36,601 bases of DNA, taken from positions 1-36,601 of the forward strand of contig JAHJGY010000009.1 of NCBI GenBank assembly GCA_018824115.1, given 5' to 3'. A program made the translations under genes and the position numbers. This DNA is from Patescibacteria group bacterium. GTDB taxonomy: Bacteria > Patescibacteriota > 4484-211. Positions within the stretch are counted from its first letter, which is position 1; the number at the start of each line of letters is the position of its first letter. The notes beneath the pieces are model-generated. The model worked only from the letters and a program-made list of their open reading frames with translations, did no database searches and had not been told where the DNA came from. Below, piece after piece: positions 7,754 to 15,260 of this stretch.

Positions 7754-8477
7754 TATCTGGTATCGCTTCCCAAGCCGTAAAATTACTCTAATTGGGATTA
7801 CTGGCTCTAACTGCAGGGAGGCCACTGCTCTATACTCTCATGCAATACTTCTCCAAACAAGCAAGAACGTAGGTTTAATAACTCCTTCAAAACAAACAAT
7901 CATTAGTGTTCACATTCCTGATCATCTCAAAGTGAATTCTGACGTTCCTAACCCATTTAAACTTCAACGACTGTTACGGGAACTGGTTTACCGCGGCTGT
8001 AAGTATGGCATCTTAACCGTAAGCGCGGAAAGTCTCCACGAGAAACGACTTTGGGGCTGCAATTTTACAGTAACTGTTCTTACCAATTACAACCATCAAT
8101 CTGGTTATTTCGATAGCAATGAGCAGCACCTGCATGCTAAGAGCAAGCTCTTTACAAAAACTCCTCTGGTCGTATTAAATAAAGACGATCCAAGCTACTC
8201 ATTTCTTTCCCGCCTAACACAGGGCAAGAGAATCACTTATGGTATTAAAAACGAAGCGCAGATTAAAGCAGCGAAAATACAAAACGGAAGCTGGGGTTCA
8301 TTTTTCTACTACACCAACAAAGAATCGGTCTGGAAAAATCAATTATCAATTGATCGCAGTATCAAACTACAAGACAAAAATCTCGATGTTGTTCCTTGTG
8401 CATTAGCAGCCATTGGTATAGCCGCCGCACTGAACATCCCAGAATTCAGGATCAAAAAAGGCTTAGAAAGCGTGTGA
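7701..8477 (+). CDS. Truncated, P-loop-degenerate Mur ligase-like protein (MurE-like middle domain)
   Basis: ITLIGITGSNCREATALYSHAIL aligns with the Mur ligase GxTGTNGKTT loop but lacks the Lys. HLHAKSKLF and VVLNKDDPSY resemble Mur ligase middle-domain motifs. Ends at GLESV*, where the C-terminal domain should start. Confidence 0.75.
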   Translation: MKQMMKRVINLVLAILANIWYRFPSRKITLIGITGSNCREATALYSHAILLQTSKNVGLITPSKQTIISVHIPDHLKVNSDVPNPFKLQRLLRELVYRGCKYGILTVSAESLHEKRLWGCNFTVTVLTNYNHQSGYFDSNEQHLHAKSKLFTKTPLVVLNKDDPSYSFLSRLTQGKRITYGIKNEAQIKAAKIQNGSWGSFFYYTNKESVWKNQLSIDRSIKLQDKNLDVVPCALAAIGIAAALNIPEFRIKKGLESV

Positions 8478-8513
8478 ACACCAGAATCTTGAAACTGATA
8501 GAATACAATCAAT

Positions 8514-9626
8514 ATGCCTAACCCAGATAAGACCAAAATAGGCGTAATTTTCGGTGGCCTTTCTTCGGAGAACGAGGTATCACTAGCCACAGGTCGTTAT
8601 ATCTTTTCCTTATTAGATCCACAACAGCATGAAAGTATCGCTCTCTATTTAGACCGGTTTGGTAAAGTTTGGCAAATACAGCCCAAACTTGTCTTGCAAA
8701 ACACAACTGCCGATATCGAAAACAAACTTAAGGATAGCCAAGTAGCAACTCGTGTCGAATGGGAACAGCTTAGTTCTTTAGTTGATCTTATCTTCATTGC
8801 GCTTTTAGGCAAAGTTGGAGAAGACGGAACCATCCAAGGAATTTTCGAGTTACTCGATATCCCTTACACTGGTTCGGGAATTCTCTCCTCAGCTATAGGT
8901 ATGAATAAAAAAGTTCACAAAAAAATCATTAACCAAGCAGGGATTGCTGTAGCAAGAGATATCACCATCAGAAAAACCGACTGGGATAACCTGGCGAAAA
9001 GAAAAGAACTAGCCAAATATATTAACGATGAACTACAATTCCCCGTCATAATCAAACCTGTGGCGGAGGGATCAAGTATCGGCGTAACAAAAGTTAATTG
9101 CAGTGAAGACCTTGATCATGCCTTAATGAATGCCTTCCAATGGGACAGCGAGGCACTGGCCGAAGAATTTATCACTGGCCACGAATTTATGTGCGTTGTT
9201 TGGGGAAATCGCAACCCTCAGGCAATGAGTCCTACTCAAGTTCAATTTGAAGGAGATATTTACACCTATGAAGGGAAATACATGCCTGGTAAAACCAAAA
9301 CTATTACTCCTGCTCCATTCGAAAAGGATACGCTCCGTGAAATACAAGAAACAGCTGTGAAGGTCTATGAAATGATAGGTATCCAAGGCTACGGCCGCGT
9401 AGATGGATGGGTTACTAATGATCAGGAAAGAGATATGATCATCATTGGAGAACCTCACACCGGCACCATTATGGTCCCTTCTTCTTATATTTTTCAGCAA
9501 GCCGCTAAGTTTAACATCGAACTAAAAAATAAAAAGGTTCAAACCGGTATGAGCCCGCGGACATTTGTCAGCGAAATCATCAGGCTGGCTAAAGATGCCC
9601 ACGGAAGCAAAAAGCAGATGCTATAA
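8514..9626 (+). CDS. ddl: D-alanine--D-alanine ligase family protein (paralogue 1)
   Basis: IGVIFGGLSSENEVSLATG, GEDGTIQGIFELLDIPYTGSG, FPVIIKPVAEGSSIGV, GRVDGW, GEPHTGTIMVPSS. Confidence 0.85.
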   Translation: MPNPDKTKIGVIFGGLSSENEVSLATGRYIFSLLDPQQHESIALYLDRFGKVWQIQPKLVLQNTTADIENKLKDSQVATRVEWEQLSSLVDLIFIALLGKVGEDGTIQGIFELLDIPYTGSGILSSAIGMNKKVHKKIINQAGIAVARDITIRKTDWDNLAKRKELAKYINDELQFPVIIKPVAEGSSIGVTKVNCSEDLDHALMNAFQWDSEALAEEFITGHEFMCVVWGNRNPQAMSPTQVQFEGDIYTYEGKYMPGKTKTITPAPFEKDTLREIQETAVKVYEMIGIQGYGRVDGWVTNDQERDMIIIGEPHTGTIMVPSSYIFQQAAKFNIELKNKKVQTGMSPRTFVSEIIRLAKDAHGSKKQML

Positions 9627-10181
9627 TTGATCATCATGTCAATAATTCCTATTGTTCAACTCGGAAACCCAATTCTACGTCAAAAAGCCTCTGAAATTTC
9701 TAGAAAAGATCTCTTCTCGAAAGAAACGCGACGCGTCATCAGGGATTTAAAAGATAGCCTGGATCCCGAGACCACGGCAGGCTTAGCCGCTCCTCAAATT
9801 AACCAACCCGTCCGTATAATCGCCCTCCAACTAACAGCCGTCCTACCGATCTATCAAAGAACTAGGAACCCAGTACAAGTCCTTATCAATCCCAGAATAA
9901 TTGATTTTTCCCAGGACGTTATTGAAGATTGGGAAGGTTGTGTCAGCTTCGACTTCCTTCGTGGTCTCGTTGCCCGCCACCAGAGCGTTATTGTAGAAGC
10001 TTGGGACAAGCAAGGCAAAGAGATAACCATTGAAGCTTTCGATCTACACGCCCGCTTACTTCAACATGAAATTGACCACTTAGACGGAATCCTTTATTTA
10101 GACCGAATGACTGATTTTAAATCACTAATGAGTACAGACGAATTTGAGAAAGAATATCAAAACGGGGCAAGCGTGGATTAA
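9627..10181 (+). CDS. def: Peptide deformylase
   Basis: GLAAPQ, EGCVSF, QHEIDHLDG motifs present. Confidence 0.93.
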   Translation: MIIMSIIPIVQLGNPILRQKASEISRKDLFSKETRRVIRDLKDSLDPETTAGLAAPQINQPVRIIALQLTAVLPIYQRTRNPVQVLINPRIIDFSQDVIEDWEGCVSFDFLRGLVARHQSVIVEAWDKQGKEITIEAFDLHARLLQHEIDHLDGILYLDRMTDFKSLMSTDEFEKEYQNGASVD

Positions 10182-10182
10182 C

Positions 10183-11304
10183 ATGAATAAACAGAAAAAG
10201 AACGGGACACCTCAATTGAAAATCGGTATTCTCATGGGAGGCAGATCCGCAGAAAAAGAAATTTCACTTGAATCCGCACGTCACGTTTACAACCACCTGG
10301 ATCCTTCAAAATACATATTAATACCAATCTTTACTGACCGAAAAATGTGCCTCTGGCACATCCCCGAGAGCCTACTTTGGTTAAACACCTGCAGCGACAT
10401 TGAGGGAAAACTAAATGAAGCTGAACAAATCACCTACGAAATTCTGCCTAGGAAGATCGACTTTGCCTTCCTTACCACACACGGTAAATACGGAGAGGAC
10501 TGCCTCCCGGCGCTCCTACACTTACTCAGGATTCCTAATAATTCTTGCGGTGTATTAGGGGGAGCAATCAACATGGATAAATTTATGCAGCGAAAACTTC
10601 TTATCGCCGATGGTCTAAATGTCCCTCTTACTGTGGGTATCAGAAAAAAAGATAAAGAGTATCAGTGCATCCATCTTCTACCCGACCAATTCGCCCAAGA
10701 ATCAACTCTGTCCAGAGCAAGGCTCTGGACTAGGCTTGCGGAATCACTAAATCGGCCATTTGTGATTAAACCATCACGTGAAGGTTGTAGTTTAGCAATC
10801 AACAAAGTAACCTGTGCTAATGAACTACACGAAGCGCTAGCTGAGGCTTTTCAGTACGACAACCTCATTTTAGCTGAGGAATTCCTAGAGGGAAAGGAAA
10901 TCACCACCACCGTTTTGGGAAATGAAGAGCCCTTTGCTCTTACGCCGACCGAAACACCCAGCAAAGGTGACTATCTTACCGTGGAGGAAAAGTTTCTACC
11001 CGGAGACGCCCAAATGATAACCCCGCCAGATTTACCTAAAGCCGTAATTAAACAAATTAAAGCTGGCTGTGTCAAAGCTTATCAAAGCATGGAACTAAGG
11101 GTTTTCTCCCGAATTGATGGCTTCTGGTGCCCCTCCAGGCCAGAAGGGTCAAAGTTCGTAATTTTGGAGCCAAACTCACCCCCCGGGATGACCCCTTCCA
11201 CCTGTATCTTCCACCAAGCGGCCGAAGAAGGCTGGAGTCAGAGTGACTTCTTTGACAAAATTATTAAATTCGGCTTAAATAACTTCACTCCACATCAAGG
11301 TTAA
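10183..11304 (+). CDS. D-alanine--D-alanine ligase family protein (paralogue 2)
   Basis: IGILMGGRSAEKEISLESA, THGKYGEDCLPALL, FVIKPSREGCSLAI, SRIDGF, LEPNSPPGMTPST. Confidence 0.8.
   Translation: MNKQKKNGTPQLKIGILMGGRSAEKEISLESARHVYNHLDPSKYILIPIFTDRKMCLWHIPESLLWLNTCSDIEGKLNEAEQITYEILPRKIDFAFLTTHGKYGEDCLPALLHLLRIPNNSCGVLGGAINMDKFMQRKLLIADGLNVPLTVGIRKKDKEYQCIHLLPDQFAQESTLSRARLWTRLAESLNRPFVIKPSREGCSLAINKVTCANELHEALAEAFQYDNLILAEEFLEGKEITTTVLGNEEPFALTPTETPSKGDYLTVEEKFLPGDAQMITPPDLPKAVIKQIKAGCVKAYQSMELRVFSRIDGFWCPSRPEGSKFVILEPNSPPGMTPSTCIFHQAAEEGWSQSDFFDKIIKFGLNNFTPHQG
10710..10730. repeat. REP-like hairpin inside ddl-2 (GTCCAGAGC-AAG-GCTCTGGAC)
   Basis: Perfect 9-bp stem with AAG loop; core AGAGCAAGGCTCT identical to the hairpin flanking the downstream transposase. 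Confidence 0.7.
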
Positions 11305-11322
11305 CAAGAGCAAGGCTCTTGT
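11304..11322. repeat. REP-like hairpin, left flank of RAYT
   Basis: aCAAGAGC-AAG-GCTCTTGt immediately at the ddl-2 stop codon. Confidence 0.75.
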
Positions 11323-11330
11323 AATTACCC

Positions 11331-12098
11331 TTACAACAGTGTTTCTAAGTACTTCTCCCTTAAACTCTGCTTCCACTCTTCATTTAACTCCCTAAACTCC
11401 CGAAACCAATTAAAATCATCGTCAAGTGACAACCCTTCTAATCGCACTGCTTCATATTCATCAATAATGGCAAAGACAAAATCCAAATAACTTCCTTTTC
11501 TAGCAAAACTTGATAAAACCACACCGGTGTTAACTAAACTACTCTTACTAGGGTTAATGTAATCCCGCAGAGAAGACCACGCATAATCAATTAACTCCTT
11601 CTTAGATCTGATTCCAATTCCCTGAGGATTTAAATGATGGTAACGTGATAGGTGCAGAAGCTGATCCTCTCGCTCCACATGAACAGCCTTAAACTTTCCT
11701 TGAAAAAGATTTCCTGATCTTTCATATCGTAAGTTGAAATAATTAGTATAAGAAGTTCCCACACGGTGCATGTAGTTAGTTATCCCTCCCGTAACTAGTT
11801 GCTTAAGTGCAAGGTGATAATGATTAGGCATCAAGCAAAACGAAATAATCTCCACCGGCGGCCGATCCAACCTTTTTAATCTAAACCCCCTTAGAACATC
11901 CTGCTTGTCTTCTAATGATTGGGCTTGATCAAAACTCCTCCTGAATCCGCTATACGGGTAGTTATACTCCAGATAATGCTGGAGAATAGACAGAAAGCGC
12001 GAGTAAAACGAATCATTGGGATAAACGATTCTTTTTTCTATCCCTCGATTGTAGACGTGATAATAATTGTCGGTGATAAAAGGAAATTTACGTTTCAC
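11331..12098 (-). CDS. REP-associated tyrosine transposase (Y1_Tnp, RAYT-like)
   Basis: YYHVYNRGIEKR, FCLMPNHYHLALKQ (HUH), RSGNLFQGKFKA, LSRYHHLNP. Confidence 0.9.
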   Translation of the reverse strand: MKRKFPFITDNYYHVYNRGIEKRIVYPNDSFYSRFLSILQHYLEYNYPYSGFRRSFDQAQSLEDKQDVLRGFRLKRLDRPPVEIISFCLMPNHYHLALKQLVTGGITNYMHRVGTSYTNYFNLRYERSGNLFQGKFKAVHVEREDQLLHLSRYHHLNPQGIGIRSKKELIDYAWSSLRDYINPSKSSLVNTGVVLSSFARKGSYLDFVFAIIDEYEAVRLEGLSLDDDFNWFREFRELNEEWKQSLREKYLETLL

Positions 12099-12143
12099 GG
12101 AATTTCGCGCATTTTCATTAGATCCCCCGCAACAACAGCCCCT

Positions 12144-12162
12144 ACAAGAGCCTTGCTCTTGT
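12144..12162. repeat. REP-like hairpin, right flank of RAYT (inverted relative to left copy)
   Basis: aCAAGAGC-CTT-GCTCTTGt. Confidence 0.75.
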
Positions 12163-12179
12163 TTGGAAACAAAAGATAA

Positions 12180-13589
12180 CTAGTGGCCTTGGATAACAGC
12201 AAGGGGCGCCAACTTAACAACCTTCTTAGCTAAGCCAATTTCCACTAACGTGTCGACCGCTAAGTCAATGTCCTTATAAGCCTGAGGTGCTTCATCGGCA
12301 ATAAGTCTGAAAGGTAGGTTATGAATAATTCCTTTTACTTTCTCCTGAAAATCTGATTCGCGAATCGTTTTTTTGGCTTTGGTACGCGACATAGCCCGCC
12401 CAGCCCCATGATTCACAGAAAAGAATGTTTCCGCGTTTTTATCAGTACCTACCAGTACATATGACGGCGCACCCATACTGCCGGGAACAATTGCCGGATG
12501 CCCCGTGGTTAAGTATTTCTTTGGATTTTGCTGATGTCCCGGCGGCAACGCCCTGGTAGCCCCTTTCCGGTGTATTAATACCTTCTCGCCTCCGTGCTTT
12601 TCCCATTTTGCAATATTGTGGGCAACATCATATAAGAGTTCCAATCGCCCTTCCAAGCCAAATTGCTTTTCAAACACACTGCGAATGAAATGTGTAATTA
12701 CCTGCCGATTACAAAACGCAAAGTTAACCGACGCAGCCATGGCCGCGAAATATCTTTGTGCTTCGGGGACTTCAATTGGTAGGGCTGCCAGCCCTTTACG
12801 GGGAGTATTAATCTGATATTTAAACCTTAGATCCCAAAAAATATCGGTGTAGTCGTTACACGTCTGATGCCCCAAAGCTCTTGATCCGCAATGAACCATA
12901 ACACAAATCTGGTGTTTGAATAAACCGAACTGACGAGCTACTTCCTGATCAATTACTTCTTCCACTTTTAAGATCTCAATAAAATGGTTGCCGGACCCCA
13001 AAGTGCCAAGTTGATTCTCAGCCCGGCTGACTGCTTTAACTGTTAATGAATCCATTCGCGCCCCCTCTAAATATCCGTATTCTTCTGTACTATCACGGTC
13101 ATCCTCGGTAGCAAAACCCTCTTGAACCAGATAGTTTATCCCTTGCGTAACTACCTTTTCGAAACTTAAAGATAAACCCTTCTTTCTTTCCCGCCCGACT
13201 CCGGCCGGAACCAGCTTCTCGATTTGGGCAATTAAGTTAGATAGTAACTCGCGGTTGGGAAACTCTGGAGTATAAGTGAATGAACTTTTAAGCAGTCTTA
13301 CCCCGCAATTAATGTCCATCCCTACCGCACCAACGCTCAAAAGCCCTTGTGTAGCCATTACTCCCCCAATAGGAAGACCAAATCCCTGATGAATATCTGG
13401 CATCCCAATCACTGGCGAAATAACTTTAGGCAACCTACTCGCTTCTACCAGCTGATCAAGGGAAAGATCTCCCTGCATTAAGGGCAATAGTTCCTTTTTG
13501 GCATAAACTACCGCTTTAACTATCTGATATTTTGTCTCGCTAACTAAATATTTGTTGGGGGAAATTTTCTCGAGTGGAAGATTACTCAT
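12180..13589 (-). CDS. rtcB: RNA-splicing ligase RtcB
   Basis: IGMPDIHQGFGLPIGG, VGMDINCGVRLL, GSGNHFIEI, VMVHCGSRALGHQ, NHGAGRAMSR. Confidence 0.95.
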   Translation of the reverse strand: MSNLPLEKISPNKYLVSETKYQIVKAVVYAKKELLPLMQGDLSLDQLVEASRLPKVISPVIGMPDIHQGFGLPIGGVMATQGLLSVGAVGMDINCGVRLLKSSFTYTPEFPNRELLSNLIAQIEKLVPAGVGRERKKGLSLSFEKVVTQGINYLVQEGFATEDDRDSTEEYGYLEGARMDSLTVKAVSRAENQLGTLGSGNHFIEILKVEEVIDQEVARQFGLFKHQICVMVHCGSRALGHQTCNDYTDIFWDLRFKYQINTPRKGLAALPIEVPEAQRYFAAMAASVNFAFCNRQVITHFIRSVFEKQFGLEGRLELLYDVAHNIAKWEKHGGEKVLIHRKGATRALPPGHQQNPKKYLTTGHPAIVPGSMGAPSYVLVGTDKNAETFFSVNHGAGRAMSRTKAKKTIRESDFQEKVKGIIHNLPFRLIADEAPQAYKDIDLAVDTLVEIGLAKKVVKLAPLAVIQGH

Positions 13590-13722
13590 CTCAGCTAAAC
13601 CTCCTTTGGAAATTACTTTTCCAGTATCTTTAACTCGTAACCTTAGTTAATAGGGATTGAACAAACGCATCACCTACGCCCTATTCTGGGTAGCTATATA
13701 CTCTCCGGACCCATAACCAACT

Positions 13723-14316
13723 TTACTCTTCTGAAGAGCCTTTGATTGCACTTTCAATGACATCTCTGGGTAAAGACGCTGCTGTCTGCAGAGCACCGCG
13801 AACTGCCTTTCCGGCCGCGCTACTAATGTTATCAGCCGCATGAATTGCTCCAACAACGGCTTCACTGGCCGCCTTGGCTGTATCTGCACCTACCGAGCCG
13901 GCCGCATTAATCGCTCCTTCAACAGCACCCACAGCGGCTGACCCTAAATCTTGACCCACTTCCGATGCACCGGTAACAGCCCCATGGGCGGCATTACGCG
14001 CGGCATCGAAAATATCACCGCCAACTTCGGTCACACCGAGAATCGCGGCGCTCACTGTATTCTGCGCCACATCCACAAGCGATGCCCCAACCTCTCCTAC
14101 GCTCTTCATCCCACCAGTGACAATCGCCACTATTGATTCCATACCGGTCGTCGTAACATCACTAACATCTTTTAATGCCCCGGCAACCTGACTCCTAACT
14201 GCGCCACGGAGGGCGGTAAAAACGTCATCTGCTCCTTGAATTGCGGAAACGATCGCCGCTTTGGTTTCATCAACAAGTTTTACTAACATCCTCGTCACCT
14301 CCTCTACAGAATTCAA
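13723..14316 (-). CDS. Gly/Ala-rich amphipathic helical-repeat protein of unknown function
   Basis: Repeating xxAxxGAVxGAxxVGxDxxxAA pattern through the protein; no TM helix or catalytic motif seen. Upstream of rtcB on the same strand. Confidence 0.6.
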   Translation of the reverse strand: MNSVEEVTRMLVKLVDETKAAIVSAIQGADDVFTALRGAVRSQVAGALKDVSDVTTTGMESIVAIVTGGMKSVGEVGASLVDVAQNTVSAAILGVTEVGGDIFDAARNAAHGAVTGASEVGQDLGSAAVGAVEGAINAAGSVGADTAKAASEAVVGAIHAADNISSAAGKAVRGALQTAASLPRDVIESAIKGSSEE

Positions 14317-14415
14317 TACATCTATTAACAGTCTAACATCTCTTCCACACTTGGGGCAAGAAGTGCGTTCTAAGACGGCTGGTCGGAATTGCGGACATAA
14401 ATCAGTATTGGAATA

Positions 14416-15243
14416 CTAAATGCCCAAGATGCATAGAATTATCCCCACAAGTAGGGAAAAGACCGTGGTAAAGATTTGCACTTTAGCAGTTTCCTTTAAC
14501 GAAACCGATATTAAGGGCAGCAACCCATGACCGTCCTGACTAAGAGTGGATACCAACAACACCGAAAAAGGAATTAAACCTTGTGAATACAAAGTTATAA
14601 AGATTAAATGAGGGCCGGATTCGGGAATTATACCAATAAGTGCTGCCAAAATAATGAGAAACAAGCGATTCCGAGGAAGAATCTGAGCCAGATCGAACCG
14701 ACTCATTAATAATTGTACACCCAACAAAGTCAAAAATATCCAGAGAAAAAGCTTGGGTAAATGCTGTTTGATTATGTGACTATAAACACGTTCTTTAAAA
14801 AAATGTTGTCCACCGTTCTTTTCTGGATGCAAATTTAACTGACATACCCCATCACGAGGTAATGCCAACTTTTGGGCAATTTTATCGGCGATATATCCGC
14901 CAATGATCCCTAATAACATACACACTACAAAGACTGTAATCGCCATTTTGGGGTCAGTAGCCAACATCACAAACGCCTCATCGCCAGCCGTGGAAAGCAT
15001 TACCGCCGCCAGTGCTCCAAACCCAACCAGCCCGTGCGAATAGAGAGAGACCACAAAAAAAGCGTCTACACAGCCTGGGATTGTTCCAAGCAGTGAAGCG
15101 GAAATAATTTGCCATCGCTTGTCCAGCGACAGGAAGCGCTTAAGCTTGTCCTGAAAGCGTACACTTAACCATTCGATTAAAACCATTAGGACAAAAACAA
15201 GGGTAATTATTTTTGTTGATTCCAGAAAAACTTTTACTAACAT
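14416..15243 (-). CDS. Putative 10TM heavy-metal exporter-like permease (ArsP_2-like)
   Basis: Two half-repeats: LLGTIPGCVDAFFVVSLYSHGLVGFGALAAVMLSTAGDEAF and LIGIIPESGPHLIFITLYSQGLIPFSVLLVSTLSQDGHGLLPL. Confidence 0.65.
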   Translation of the reverse strand: MLVKVFLESTKIITLVFVLMVLIEWLSVRFQDKLKRFLSLDKRWQIISASLLGTIPGCVDAFFVVSLYSHGLVGFGALAAVMLSTAGDEAFVMLATDPKMAITVFVVCMLLGIIGGYIADKIAQKLALPRDGVCQLNLHPEKNGGQHFFKERVYSHIIKQHLPKLFLWIFLTLLGVQLLMSRFDLAQILPRNRLFLIILAALIGIIPESGPHLIFITLYSQGLIPFSVLLVSTLSQDGHGLLPLISVSLKETAKVQIFTTVFSLLVGIILCILGI

Positions 15244-15260
15244 AGGTATAACCTTTCACC

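Larger units (their letters stand above)
11304..12162 (-). mobile_element. RAYT/REP-type element: Y1 transposase bounded by inverted REP-like hairpins
   Basis: Hairpins at 11304-11322 and 12144-12162 are reverse complements of each other and bracket a Y1 transposase ORF. Confidence 0.7.

Noticed and set aside
8460-8520. Programmed frameshift or stop read-through restoring a full Mur ligase
   Set aside because: Only a short alternative-frame stretch (VNTRILKLIEYNQYA*) follows before ddl-1 starts; there is no room for a C-terminal domain and no clear slippery site.
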